From: Billgrantia tianxiuensis
GTDB lineage: Bacteria; Pseudomonadota; Gammaproteobacteria; Pseudomonadales; Halomonadaceae
Assembly: GCF_009834345.1 (NCBI RefSeq)
Contig: NZ_CP035042.1
Location: forward strand, 4,216,001-4,280,000
Direction of reading: 5' to 3'
DNA length: 64,000 bases
Shown: positions 9,449 through 17,806 of the stretch, piece after piece
How positions within the stretch are numbered: position 1 is the stretch's first letter
How the letters are laid out: each line of letters starts with the position of its first letter
The notes under the pieces: model-generated
Told to the model about the DNA's origin: nothing
The model's database searches: none
Seen by the model: the letters and a program-made list of their open reading frames with translations, nothing else
Made by a program: the position numbers and the translations under genes

Positions 9449-10645
9449 CTATAACGTCACGACATCGAAATCCACGTCCGGGTTCACATCGGCGTCGTAG
9501 TCGACGTCGTCGCGCTCGAAACCGAACAGCTTCAGGAAGTCGTGCTTGTAACCAGCATAGTCGGTGATCTGGAACAGGTTCTCGGTGGTCACCTGAGGCC
9601 ACAGATCCTTACACGCCTGCTGCACGTCGTCACGCAGCTCCCAGTCGTCCAGACGCAGGCGGCCAGCCTCGTCGGTGGTGAACTCACCTCCATAGAGGCG
9701 CTCGCCGAACAGGCGGTTGAGCTGCTCGATGGTGCCCTCGTGCAGGCCCTTCTCTTTCATCACCTTGTAGACCATGGCGATGTAGAGCGGCATGACCGGG
9801 ATCGCCGCGCTGGCCTGGGTCACCACCGACTTGAGCACCGCCACGTTGGCACCGCCGCCACTGGCCTTGAGCCTGGCGTCGATCTCACCGGCGGCGCGGT
9901 CGAGATCCTCCTTGGCCTTGCCCAGGGCGCCGTGCCAGTAGATCGGCCAGGTGATCTCGGTGCCGATATAGCTGAACGCCACGCTGCGGGCACCGGGAGC
10001 GAGAACGCCGGCCTTGTCCAGGGCATCGATCCACAGCTCCCAGTCCTCGCCGCCCATCACCGCCTTGGTATCCTCGATCTCCTGCTCGGTGGCGGGCTCG
10101 ACCTCGGCTTCGATGATGGTGTCCTTGTTGGTGTCGATGGCGGTGGCGCGATAGGTCTCGCCGATCGGCTTGAGGCTGGAGCGCTTCAGCTCGCCCGAAT
10201 CGGGCAGCTTGCGCACCGGCGAGGCCAGCGAATAGACCACCAGGTCGACCTGGCCCATGTCCTGCTTGATCAATTCGATGGCTTTCTCGCGCGCTTCGTG
10301 GGAGAAGGCATCGCCGTTGATCGACTTGCTGTAGAGCCCCTCGGCCTTGGCAAACTTGTCGAAGGCGGCGGCGTTGTACCAGCCGGCGGTGCCAGGCTTC
10401 TTCTCGCTGCCGGGCTTCTCGAAGAACACGCCCAGGGTATCGGCACCGTAACCGAACGCCGCGGTAATGCGCGCCGCCAGGCCATATCCGCTGGAGGCAC
10501 CAACCACCAGGACCTTCTTCGGCCCGTTAGCCTTGTCGAACTGGCGCGCCCGGGTGGCCTCGATCTGCTCGAGCACGTTCTTCTCGCAGCCGACCGGATG
10601 GGTGGTGGTACAGATGAAACCGCGAACCTTGGGTTTGATGATCAC
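9449..10645 (-). CDS. fabV: Enoyl-[ACP] reductase FabV (NADH-dependent trans-2-enoyl reductase)
   Basis: FabV performs the last reductive step of each fatty-acid elongation cycle and is the triclosan-tolerant alternative to FabI. The protein starts at a GTG (10645) with GAGG seven bases upstream, giving the characteristic N-terminus [19 protein letters not shown] and 398 residues, the usual family length. The NADH-binding [20 protein letters not shown] and the family signature Tyr-X8-Lys active site ([10 protein letters not shown]) are present. The open frame extends upstream, but that part has no family similarity. It is monocistronic as far as can be seen. Confidence 0.96.
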   Translation of the reverse strand: MIIKPKVRGFICTTTHPVGCEKNVLEQIEATRARQFDKANGPKKVLVVGASSGYGLAARITAAFGYGADTLGVFFEKPGSEKKPGTAGWYNAAAFDKFAKAEGLYSKSINGDAFSHEAREKAIELIKQDMGQVDLVVYSLASPVRKLPDSGELKRSSLKPIGETYRATAIDTNKDTIIEAEVEPATEQEIEDTKAVMGGEDWELWIDALDKAGVLAPGARSVAFSYIGTEITWPIYWHGALGKAKEDLDRAAGEIDARLKASGGGANVAVLKSVVTQASAAIPVMPLYIAMVYKVMKEKGLHEGTIEQLNRLFGERLYGGEFTTDEAGRLRLDDWELRDDVQQACKDLWPQVTTENLFQITDYAGYKHDFLKLFGFERDDVDYDADVNPDVDFDVVTL

Positions 10646-10803
10646 GACATACCTCGTTATTGGTGTGCCAACGCCTCGCAGGCGCCGGATCGATACGAAT
10701 GAGCAGTGGCGACATTCTAGCGGCCACGTCTCCATCTGTCCGCACTTGAGCGATGCCGGCAGCTGGGGCACGATGCAACCCCGGCCCCGCACAGGAGAGC
10801 ACG

Positions 10804-11196
10804 ATGGATGCCCAAAGCTTGGTGGATGAACGTGGCGAGCTGTGGCTGGCGCTGGCTCCGCTGTGGCTGGACCGAGAGCCCAGCGAGCGCGACTTCGCCC
10901 ATATGGTGGAAGTGATCCAGCGCCACGACCTGAGCCTGCACGAACTGGAGTGGATCTTTCGTCTCGAGCTGGCCCCGGTACTGGCACGCAACCAGATGTC
11001 AATCGCCGGCAAGTGGCGCGACTTCGACGATTACCGGCTGATGCAGCAGTTGGTGTCGCACAACCTGCGGCTCAAGGGGTGGCGACGCAAGACCTGGGCG
11101 CTGTTCTCGGGACTGACCACGATGATGACCCGGCATCGCTGGAACGAACTGATGGCTCGCGTGATGATGGAGCGCGGCGAGTCACCGCACTCCTGA
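10804..11196 (+). CDS. Conserved hypothetical protein, DUF7079-like
   Basis: The 130-residue soluble protein starts at ATG 10804 with AGGAG nine bases upstream. The phrases [19 protein letters not shown] and [14 protein letters not shown] resemble the DUF7079 family of small proteins with no known function; this assignment is from memory of the family pattern and is moderate. The last 15 bases overlap the 3' end of the convergent glutathione peroxidase gene. No catalytic motif or membrane segment is visible. Confidence 0.7.
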   Translation: MDAQSLVDERGELWLALAPLWLDREPSERDFAHMVEVIQRHDLSLHELEWIFRLELAPVLARNQMSIAGKWRDFDDYRLMQQLVSHNLRLKGWRRKTWALFSGLTTMMTRHRWNELMARVMMERGESPHS

Positions 11197-11691
11197 ATTG
11201 GATTGGAAGTCCTCATCCAGCGCCTGTTCCAGCTCACGCTCCAGCTCTTGACCGCTCTCCCGCGGTGCGAAGCGCCGCAACACCCTGCCGTCTCGCGCCA
11301 CCAGGAACTTGGTGAAGTTCCATTTGATTACCTTGGTGTGCAGCAGTCCCGGCGCCTCGCGCTTGAGTTCGGCGAACAGCGGGTGCGCCCCGGGACCGTT
11401 GACCTTGACCTTCTCCATCAGCGGAAACGTCACGCCGTACTGGCTCGTACTGAAGGCGCAGAAATCGAGTGCCGTTTCCGGCGACTGGCGGGCGAACTGG
11501 TTGCAGGGAAAAGCGAGCACGGTGAAGCCACGGTCGCGGTGGCGGCGATAGAGACGCTCCAGCTCTCCCAACTGAGGCGTGTAACCGCAGCGGCTGGCCA
11601 CGTTCACGATCAACAGCACCTGCCCCTGCAGGGCACGCAGGTTGAAGGGCTCGCCGCGGAAGGTGCGGCACTCGTGTTCGTGGATGGCCAT
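11182..11691 (-). CDS. Glutathione peroxidase-family thiol peroxidase (BtuE/GPx-like)
   Basis: This enzyme of 169 residues reduces hydroperoxides with a catalytic Cys in NVASRCGYTPQ (about residue 36). The remaining GPx residues are seen as Gln in LAFPCNQFARQ and Trp-Asn in IKWNFTKFLV. Bacterial members usually take electrons from thioredoxin. The start at 11691 (MAIHEHECRTFRGEPFNLRA) matches the family N-terminus; the frame extends upstream without similarity. It converges on, and overlaps by 15 bp, the preceding plus-strand gene. Confidence 0.93.
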   Translation of the reverse strand: MAIHEHECRTFRGEPFNLRALQGQVLLIVNVASRCGYTPQLGELERLYRRHRDRGFTVLAFPCNQFARQSPETALDFCAFSTSQYGVTFPLMEKVKVNGPGAHPLFAELKREAPGLLHTKVIKWNFTKFLVARDGRVLRRFAPRESGQELERELEQALDEDFQSNSGVR

Positions 11692-11908
11692 GCTCTGCCC
11701 GCCTTGCTGTCGCTTTTCCCCACGCCACGTTTTACACGTAGCACCACTCCGTGCACCAGGGCAACCCAATCTTCGGCCGTCCCGCGCCGGCCTCCCAGCC
11801 TACCGGGAAGCGCCACCCTCGTCACGCCCGCAGCGTTGACCACTCTCGTACGACTGGCCATGCTGCGATAGGACTCCCTCCGGGAAAACGCATACGAGGA
11901 CAGGTGAC

Positions 11909-13561
11909 ATGCGCCATTATGCCCCCCGTAGCCGCCTGGCCACTCATGATGTGACCAACCAGCCCGAACCCGCCGGCGACCGGGACCTGCTGGCCGGAGA
12001 CCTGCCGCTGCGCGAAGCGCTGCAGCGCGAGGCCCCGACCTGGGTGGCCGAACGCCTGGTACCGCTGGGCCGCGAAACGGGCAGCGTTCGCATCCAGGAA
12101 CTCGGCGAGGCCGCCAATCACCACCCGCCGGAGCTACGCCTGTTCGATCGTCACGGCCGCCGCCTGGACGAAGTGCGCTATCACCCGGCCTACCACGAGC
12201 TGATGCGTCTGGCATTGGAGGGCGGCTGGCACGCCGTGGCCTGGCACGAAGAGGGAAAAGGCGGACACCAGGCTCATGTCGCTGCCCTCTACTTGTTGAC
12301 CCAGGCCGAGCCGGGCTTCTGCTGCCCGGTGACCATGACCCATGCCGCCATGCCGGTACTGCGCCGCAGCCCCGAGGTCGAAGGCGAATGGGCCCCGGGC
12401 CTGCTGGCCAGCGCCTACGACCCTCGCGCCCTGCCCGCTGGTGAGAAGCGCGGCCTCACCTTCGGCATGGCCATGACCGAAAAACAGGGCGGCAGCGACG
12501 TGCGCCGCAACACCACCCGCGCCGAGCGCAACGGCGAGGGCTGGCGGCTGACCGGCCACAAGTGGTTCTGCAGTGCGCCGATGTCGGACGCCTTCCTTAC
12601 CCTGGCCCAGACCGACGAAGGGCTGACCTGCTTCCTGGCACCGCGTTTCACGCCGGATGGCGAGCGCAACGCCATCGAGATCCAGCGGCTCAAGGAGAAA
12701 TGCGGCAACCGCGCCAACGCCTCTGCCGAGATCGAGTATCGCGGCGCCTGGGCCGTGCGCGTCGGCGAGCCCGGCCGCGGCGTGGCCACCATCATCGACA
12801 TGGTGCAGCAGACCCGGCTGGATGCCGCCACCGCGCCGGTTGGCATGATGCGCCAAGCGCTGGATGAAGCATGGCGCCACGTGCGCCAGCGCCACGCCTT
12901 CGGCCGGCCACTCGCGGAGCAACCGCTGATGCAGGCGGTGCTCGCCGACCTGGCGCTGGAGGTGGAAGCCGGCCTGGCGCTCGTGCTGCGCGCCGCCCGC
13001 GCCTTCGACGGCGACACCCGCGGCGAACCCCACGAGACCGCCCTGGCGAGGGTGCTGCCGACGCTCGCCAAGTACTGGCACAACAAGCGCGGCCCGGGAT
13101 TCATGGCCGAGGCCATGGAGTGCCTGGGCGGCATCGGCTACGTGGAGGAGACGCCCCTGGCGCGGCTATACCGCGAGGCGCCGGTCAATTCGATCTGGGA
13201 GGGCTCGGGTAATGTGATCTGCCTGGACCTGCTGCGGGTACTGGCGCGCCACCCTGAATCGATCGAAGCCCTGCGCAGCGAGTTGCGCGCGGCCCAGGGC
13301 ATGCAGCAGGACCTCGATCTGGCCCTGGCCGGGCTCGAGCATGACCTGGCGCTACCTGCCGAAGAACTCGAGCCACGTGCCCGCTGGCTGGCTCAGCGCC
13401 TGGCCCAAGGCATGCAAGCCGCGCTGTTGCTGCGCCATGCTCCCGGCGAGGTGGCCGAGACCTTCTGCCGTTCGCGGCTGGGGGTGGAGGCCAGTCCCGC
13501 CTATGGCGTATTGCCGGCCGGCTCGCCGCTAGCGGCGATCCTGGCACGAATCGGCGATTGA
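11909..13561 (+). CDS. Acyl-CoA dehydrogenase family protein, AidB-like
   Basis: The 550-residue protein matches AidB, the alkylation-response flavoprotein of the acyl-CoA dehydrogenase superfamily. FAD-binding segments GMAMTEKQGGSDVR and LTGHKWFCSAPMSDAFL and the AidB-type motif LYREAPVNSIWEGSGNVICL are all present. E. coli AidB binds DNA and protects against some alkylating agents; its physiological substrate is unclear, and this could equally be an isovaleryl-CoA-dehydrogenase-like enzyme. ATG 11909 has AGGTGA upstream. Its last 61 bases overlap the end of the convergent EAL-domain gene. Confidence 0.9.
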   Translation: MRHYAPRSRLATHDVTNQPEPAGDRDLLAGDLPLREALQREAPTWVAERLVPLGRETGSVRIQELGEAANHHPPELRLFDRHGRRLDEVRYHPAYHELMRLALEGGWHAVAWHEEGKGGHQAHVAALYLLTQAEPGFCCPVTMTHAAMPVLRRSPEVEGEWAPGLLASAYDPRALPAGEKRGLTFGMAMTEKQGGSDVRRNTTRAERNGEGWRLTGHKWFCSAPMSDAFLTLAQTDEGLTCFLAPRFTPDGERNAIEIQRLKEKCGNRANASAEIEYRGAWAVRVGEPGRGVATIIDMVQQTRLDAATAPVGMMRQALDEAWRHVRQRHAFGRPLAEQPLMQAVLADLALEVEAGLALVLRAARAFDGDTRGEPHETALARVLPTLAKYWHNKRGPGFMAEAMECLGGIGYVEETPLARLYREAPVNSIWEGSGNVICLDLLRVLARHPESIEALRSELRAAQGMQQDLDLALAGLEHDLALPAEELEPRARWLAQRLAQGMQAALLLRHAPGEVAETFCRSRLGVEASPAYGVLPAGSPLAAILARIGD

Positions 13562-14736
13562 GCGGACGCCAGCGCCGGAATCTCCTCGGCAGGCACCGGT
13601 CGTGACAGGCCGAAGCCCTGCACGTGAGTGCAGCCGTAGTGGGCCAGCGTCGGCAGGCAGTCGAGTTCCTCGACGCCCTCGGCCACCACGCGGATACCCA
13701 GGCGACGGCCGAGCAGCGCGATGGCCTCGACGATCGCCGCGTCCTGACTGTCCTGCTGCACGTGGCGAATGAAGCTGCGATCGATCTTGAGTTCGCTGAT
13801 CGGCAACATCTGCAAGCGGGCCAGCGACGAAAAACCGACGCCGAAGTCGTCCACCGCCACCTCCATGCCGCTCAGGTGCAGCCGCGCGGCGATCTCCGAC
13901 CCCAGCAGCTCATCGTTCATGGCCGCCGTCTCGGTGATCTCGAGCACCACCAGGGGGGAATCCTTCGGTGCCAGTTTGCGACTCAATGCCGGCAAGTGCG
14001 ATTCCATCAGGTCATCGGCGGTAACGTTCACCGAGATCGACAGCAATACCCCCTGTTCGCGCCAACGCCTGGCATCGGCTAGCGCCTGCTCGAGTACATG
14101 GCAGGTCAGACGCCGGCTCTGCTGGGCGGTCAGCATCGGCAGGAAGTTCGCCGGGCCAATCAGGCCGATGGCAGGATGCGCCCAGCGCACCAGCGCCTCG
14201 ACGCCACTGAGGCGCCCGCTGATCAATTCGAACTGCGGCTGGTAGTGCACGGTGAGTTCATGGCGCTGAAGCGCGGACTCCAGCTCCTCGGCGGAAAAGA
14301 ATGGGCTGTCTTCGGGCGCGATGGCAGGCTTGCCACCGGGACGCAGCCGATCGAGGCGCTGGCGGAGTTCGGCCAGCCGCATCGGCTTGTCCAGCGAGCC
14401 GAGCATCTGTAGTCCCAAGGTGTGGCCGACCCGCTCGGCGATGCGTGAAATCTTGCGCTCGACGCCGCCAAGCAACAGCACCCAGCCGGCGAAGCGCTGC
14501 TCGGCCAGCAGCCGCAGCAATTCGATGCCATCCGGGTCGTCGAACTCGAGCCCCATGATCACCAGCTGCGGCGCACACTCATCGAGTTCTGCCAACAGGG
14601 CATCGGCACGGCGGTAACAACGGCTCTCGAGCCCCAGTACATGCAGCTGCAGCGAGAGGATCGCCACCACGTCGGGATCCTCGTCGAGCACCATGGCGAG
14701 TGCCCGCTCCTCTTCCACATCCGCCAAAAGGTTCAT
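13501..14736 (-). CDS. Receiver-EAL protein (cyclic-di-GMP phosphodiesterase with degenerate receiver)
   Basis: The 411-residue protein has an N-terminal response-receiver-like domain (residues ~15-125) and a C-terminal EAL domain (~150-395). The EAL domain keeps the residues needed to hydrolyse c-di-GMP: GVEALVRWAHP, the Glu of VLEITETAAM, the Asp pair in VAVDDFGVGFSSL, the Lys of ELKIDRSFI and the Glu of VVAEGVEE. In the receiver domain the acidic start (MVLDEDPDVV) and the conserved Lys (LGSLDKPM) remain, but the Asp that would be phosphorylated is Gly (LVIMGLEFDDPDGIELL). It may therefore be controlled by something other than phosphorylation. No partner kinase lies nearby. Start 14736 is uncertain; a second ATG lies at 14694. 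Confidence 0.92.
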   Translation of the reverse strand: MNLLADVEEERALAMVLDEDPDVVAILSLQLHVLGLESRCYRRADALLAELDECAPQLVIMGLEFDDPDGIELLRLLAEQRFAGWVLLLGGVERKISRIAERVGHTLGLQMLGSLDKPMRLAELRQRLDRLRPGGKPAIAPEDSPFFSAEELESALQRHELTVHYQPQFELISGRLSGVEALVRWAHPAIGLIGPANFLPMLTAQQSRRLTCHVLEQALADARRWREQGVLLSISVNVTADDLMESHLPALSRKLAPKDSPLVVLEITETAAMNDELLGSEIAARLHLSGMEVAVDDFGVGFSSLARLQMLPISELKIDRSFIRHVQQDSQDAAIVEAIALLGRRLGIRVVAEGVEELDCLPTLAHYGCTHVQGFGLSRPVPAEEIPALASAQSPIRARIAASGEPAGNTP

Positions 14737-14815
14737 CAGGGAGGCTCGCTCTCGAATTATCCTGAGACTACCATCATCCCTGAAGATGGACCGGCTCGCT
14801 TGTCAACGCTGCTGC

Positions 14816-15433
14816 TCAACCGAGCGGGCCGATCACCACCCGCAGCGCAAGGGCCAGCAGCATCACGCCGGTAATGCGGTGTATCCAGTGCGCCCGCACC
14901 TGCAGCCAGGGCAGGACGCGCGAATGTGTCAGCGAAACCGCCACCAGCACGTACCAGCCCCCGTCGATGATCATCGCCGTGAGTACGATCAGTGCCTTGG
15001 CCAACAGCGACATGTCGGGCGTGACGAACTGGCTCAGCAGGGCGACGAAAAACAGGATCAGCTTGGGATTGCCCAGTGCCACCAGCATCCCCTCGCGGGC
15101 CGCCTGGCGACGCGTCGTGGCCACACCGGAGGCCTCCAGCGCCGCGGCCCTGCCGGCACGCAGCGCCTTGATCCCGAGCCAGGCCAGGTAGGCCGCCCCG
15201 CCCCAGGTAATCGCCTGGAACAGCGTGGGGAAGCGCACGATAAGCGCCCCCAGCCCAAGCACCGTGAGCAGGGCATAGAAGCCCACCCCGAGGGCGTGGG
15301 AAAGCGCCGCGACGATGCCGGGCATGCGCCCGCCGCCGAGCGTATGGCGCAGCACCAGGGCCAGGCTCGGCCCCGGTGACATCGCACCCATGGCGCACAC
15401 GGCGACCAGTGACATCCATAAGGAAAGCGGCAT
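14816..15433 (-). CDS. LysE/RhtB-family amino-acid exporter
   Basis: The 205-residue membrane protein has five or six hydrophobic segments and the LysE/RhtB signature near the N-terminus (MSPGPSLALVLRHTLGGGR), followed by GIVAALSHALGVGFYALL and the typical ALGNPKLILFFVALLSQF. Members export amino acids or homoserine lactones; the substrate here is unknown. The start at 15433 has AGGAGCAGGGG just before it. It lies 41 bp downstream of rnk on the same strand and may be co-transcribed with it. Confidence 0.92.
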   Translation of the reverse strand: MPLSLWMSLVAVCAMGAMSPGPSLALVLRHTLGGGRMPGIVAALSHALGVGFYALLTVLGLGALIVRFPTLFQAITWGGAAYLAWLGIKALRAGRAAALEASGVATTRRQAAREGMLVALGNPKLILFFVALLSQFVTPDMSLLAKALIVLTAMIIDGGWYVLVAVSLTHSRVLPWLQVRAHWIHRITGVMLLALALRVVIGPLG

Positions 15434-15474
15434 CCCCTGCTCCTCTACGATTCGTGGGCGACGACGGCGTCGGC

Positions 15475-15888
15475 TCAGCGGTGGAACTGACCTTCCCGCT
15501 CGGGTTGCCACAGGATGGCATCGATACGCAGGCGCGTCTTGCTGCCATCCGGCAGTGGCCAGTCGATCTCATCACCGATGCGCAAGCCGATGAGCCCGGC
15601 GCCGATCGGCGCCATCACCGAGATACCGTCCTCGGTGCTCGCCAGCGCATGGGGATAGACCAGCGTGCGTATCATCTGCCGGTTACGGGTCAGATCGGTG
15701 AACTGCACCTGGCTGTTCATGCTGACCACGTCCGTCGGGATCTCCTCGGGATCGATCACCTCGCCGCGCTCGAGCTCCTCTTCCAGGCAGTCGGCGACGA
15801 AACGATCCTTATCACTGGCCTGATCGATCAGGCGCTGCAGCCGCTCCGCATCCAGGCGGTTGATGATGATGGGGGGACGGGACGACAT
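15475..15888 (-). CDS. rnk: Regulator of nucleoside diphosphate kinase (Rnk)
   Basis: Rnk is a GreA/GreB C-terminal-like protein that binds RNA polymerase and raises nucleoside diphosphate kinase level. The 137-residue protein shows the short N-terminal coiled region (INRLDAERLQRLIDQA) and the FKBP-like GreA C-terminal domain with MNSQVQFTDL, VMAPIGAGLIGLRIGDEIDW and the closing ILWQPEREGQF. The start at 15888 has a strong AAGGAGG site. The ndk gene of this genome is at 50.8 kb, not adjacent. Confidence 0.9.
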   Translation of the reverse strand: MSSRPPIIINRLDAERLQRLIDQASDKDRFVADCLEEELERGEVIDPEEIPTDVVSMNSQVQFTDLTRNRQMIRTLVYPHALASTEDGISVMAPIGAGLIGLRIGDEIDWPLPDGSKTRLRIDAILWQPEREGQFHR

Positions 15889-15944
15889 ACGACCTCCTTG
15901 GCACCGGCAGCGCCGCTCTTTGCAATAGTGGCTGCCGGCCATGC

Positions 15945-15985
15945 AACAAAAACAGCCCTTCGCCCCGGGCGGGGAGAAGGACTGT
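15945..15985 (-). terminator. Rho-independent terminator
   Basis: On the minus strand, a GC-rich hairpin (ACAG-C-CCTTC-G-CCCC, loop GGGC, with its complement and two mismatches; 15952-15985) is followed by a run of five T. It would end transcription of the small membrane-protein gene before rnk. Confidence 0.8.
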
Positions 15986-16049
15986 GGCTCTCACTATCAT
16001 AAGCCCAAGCCCGGGGAATGTCAGGCCTGGATCATACCTGCGCGAACGC

Positions 16050-16208
16050 TCAGCCGCCTGGGCGACGCCCCGACGTGGCCAGCACCACGATACCCACCGC
16101 GGCCAGCGCCACTCCCACGAATGCCACCGGATTCCACGACTGCCAGCCGAATACCGCCAGCACCAGTCCCAGTGCCAGCAGCACCCAGGCAAATGTCTTC
16201 ACACCCAT
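16050..16208 (-). CDS. Small two-helix membrane protein, unknown
   Basis: The 52-residue product begins MGVKTFAWVLLALGLVLAVF and consists of two hydrophobic helices separated by a short GWQSWNP turn, ending in a basic tail TSGRRPGG. Nothing more specific is visible. A weak GAGG site lies eight bases upstream, and a terminator follows about 65 bp downstream, which together support a real monocistronic gene. It is the last gene with core-like base composition before the accessory block. Confidence 0.6.
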   Translation of the reverse strand: MGVKTFAWVLLALGLVLAVFGWQSWNPVAFVGVALAAVGIVVLATSGRRPGG

Positions 16209-16379
16209 TGCGCAGTCCTCAATACCGAGTATAGGCCTCAGCATGCAGCGGATAGGGAGCTACATCAAGGAAAGTGCAAATAGCGAAGCCCAGCAGTGGC
16301 ATGACGCTTCGCTCAGCCTGCCCCGCCGCGGGGCGTTGCTTTCCACGCACCTTACCCTAGGCAGCTAACTTTTTCGGTT

Positions 16380-17327
16380 TCATTTTCCAGACTGTCCAGG
16401 GAAAGGGATAAATTCAGCGTCATCGCCCGGCGGAAGGCGAAAGCGACCATGTTCAAAATCGCCCTCTACCCATGCTTGCTTGGCATCCTCAAGTTTTTCC
16501 CGGGAAGAAGCGACGAAATTCCAGGAGATATAACGAGGACCATTTAATGTTTCACCTCCCAGCAACATTAATCGAGCTCCAGCCTCACCAGCCCCAATGG
16601 TTATAGGGTCGCCTGGCCGGAACACCATCATACGGCCAGCGCCGAAGGTTTCCCCTGCGACAACGACACTACCAGACATGACATAAATACCACGATCTTC
16701 ATGGCCATCCGGCAACGGGAGCTTTGCACCTGGCTGCAGTATCGCATCCGCATAAAACATTTCAGAGAAGGTCTGCACCGGTGCCCGCTCTCCCCAGGCC
16801 GTGCCTAGAATCAGGCGCACTTCTTTACCCTCACCTTCCAGCACCGGTAGAGACTCCTCGCCATGATGCTCGAAGCTGGCAGGCTGGTCTTCATCAGCTT
16901 CGGGAAGCGCAACCCAGGTTTGCACCCCCAATACCGAGTGCTTGCTCTGACGAGTGATAGCACTGGTGCGCTCCGAATGGGTGACTCCATTACCCGCCAC
17001 CATCCAATTAACCGCACCAGGACGAATTATTTGATTAGTACCCAAGCTATCACGGTGCTGAAACTCTCCCTGATATAGATAAGTAACTGTGGCCAGACCA
17101 ATATGGGGGTGTGGGCGAACATCAATGCCTTCATCCTTAAGGAATTCGACTGGCCCCATCTGATCGAAAAAAATGAACGGCCCTACCATCTGCCGTTTTG
17201 GGGCAGGCAGCGCACGACGCACCTCGAAACCACCCAAGTCTCGTGCGCGAGGAACAATCAGTGTCTCTATGTCATTCAAACTACCGACGGATGGGCACTT
17301 TGGCTCTAAATCAGGCATCCAACTCAT
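16380..17327 (-). CDS. Pirin family protein
   Basis: The 315-residue bicupin protein is a clear pirin: VRRALPAPKRQMVGPFIFFD, the iron-binding HPHIGLATVTYLYQGEFQHRD with two His, and later NWMVAGNGVTHSER. Bacterial pirins bind Fe; some, such as YhhW, have quercetinase activity. The start at 17327 (MSWMPDLEPK) has GGAGA seven bases upstream. The frame is open into the preceding acetyltransferase gene only because that gene is frameshifted, so an apparent GNAT-pirin fusion is rejected. Base composition is visibly lower in GC than in the genes to the left; this is the first gene of the accessory block. Confidence 0.93.
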   Translation of the reverse strand: MSWMPDLEPKCPSVGSLNDIETLIVPRARDLGGFEVRRALPAPKRQMVGPFIFFDQMGPVEFLKDEGIDVRPHPHIGLATVTYLYQGEFQHRDSLGTNQIIRPGAVNWMVAGNGVTHSERTSAITRQSKHSVLGVQTWVALPEADEDQPASFEHHGEESLPVLEGEGKEVRLILGTAWGERAPVQTFSEMFYADAILQPGAKLPLPDGHEDRGIYVMSGSVVVAGETFGAGRMMVFRPGDPITIGAGEAGARLMLLGGETLNGPRYISWNFVASSREKLEDAKQAWVEGDFEHGRFRLPPGDDAEFIPFPGQSGK

Positions 17328-17370
17328 GGTTTTTCTCCAAAATGAGGGGCAGGTAAATGTGGCGAGCACC

Positions 17371-17672
17371 TTACAGCAACACATCGCGCCACTCTGAGGG
17401 CGTGCAAACTGTGCTTTTGCAAATGGGCATAACGGCATGATTTTCTTACCCAAAGAGCGAGCATCCTCCACCGCTTGAGACACTAGCGCCACACCCACTT
17501 TTTGCCCACGCATGGCATCAGGCACTTCGGTGCTATCAATAATAATCACCGATCCACCTGCTTTCGAGTAGGTCATCTCTGCTTTAATTCCATTGAGCTT
17601 GACCATATAGCGCCCTTTGGTATCGCCAGCTTCATGCTCAATGGAAAAAGAGGCTTCGGGTGTACCAGACAT
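17371..17672 (-). pseudogene. GNAT N-acetyltransferase of the YjdJ/Gcn5-like small type, frameshifted near the 3' end
   Basis: The frame starting at 17672 encodes a roughly 100-residue minimal GNAT domain: MVKLNGIKAEMTYSKAGG, the acetyl-CoA loop VPDAMRGQKVGVALVSQAV and the family-specific ending KKIMPLCPFAKAQFAR. One base is missing near 17398-17401: restoring a C gives the expected ending SEWRDVLL and a stop at 17371-17373, whereas the sequence as given runs on into pirin. Because the rest is intact, this may be a sequence error or a recent mutation. It sits 43 bp before pirin in the same orientation. Confidence 0.8.
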
Positions 17673-17806
17673 TGCTTTCTCCTTGTTGAATTACCCGGCA
17701 AACAACTCAACATGCGCCCCATAAACCATAGCCATCAGGAGCCTGTTATTTCTATAGCATCTAACAGAACTACCAATACTCAGAACTTACCCCCTTGAAC
17801 AAAGTC

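Noticed and set aside
16380..17672. A GNAT-pirin fusion protein
   Set aside because: The fusion exists only because one base is missing at the end of the GNAT gene. The pirin has its own ribosome-binding site and normal start, and the GNAT gene has a normal stop in the restored frame.
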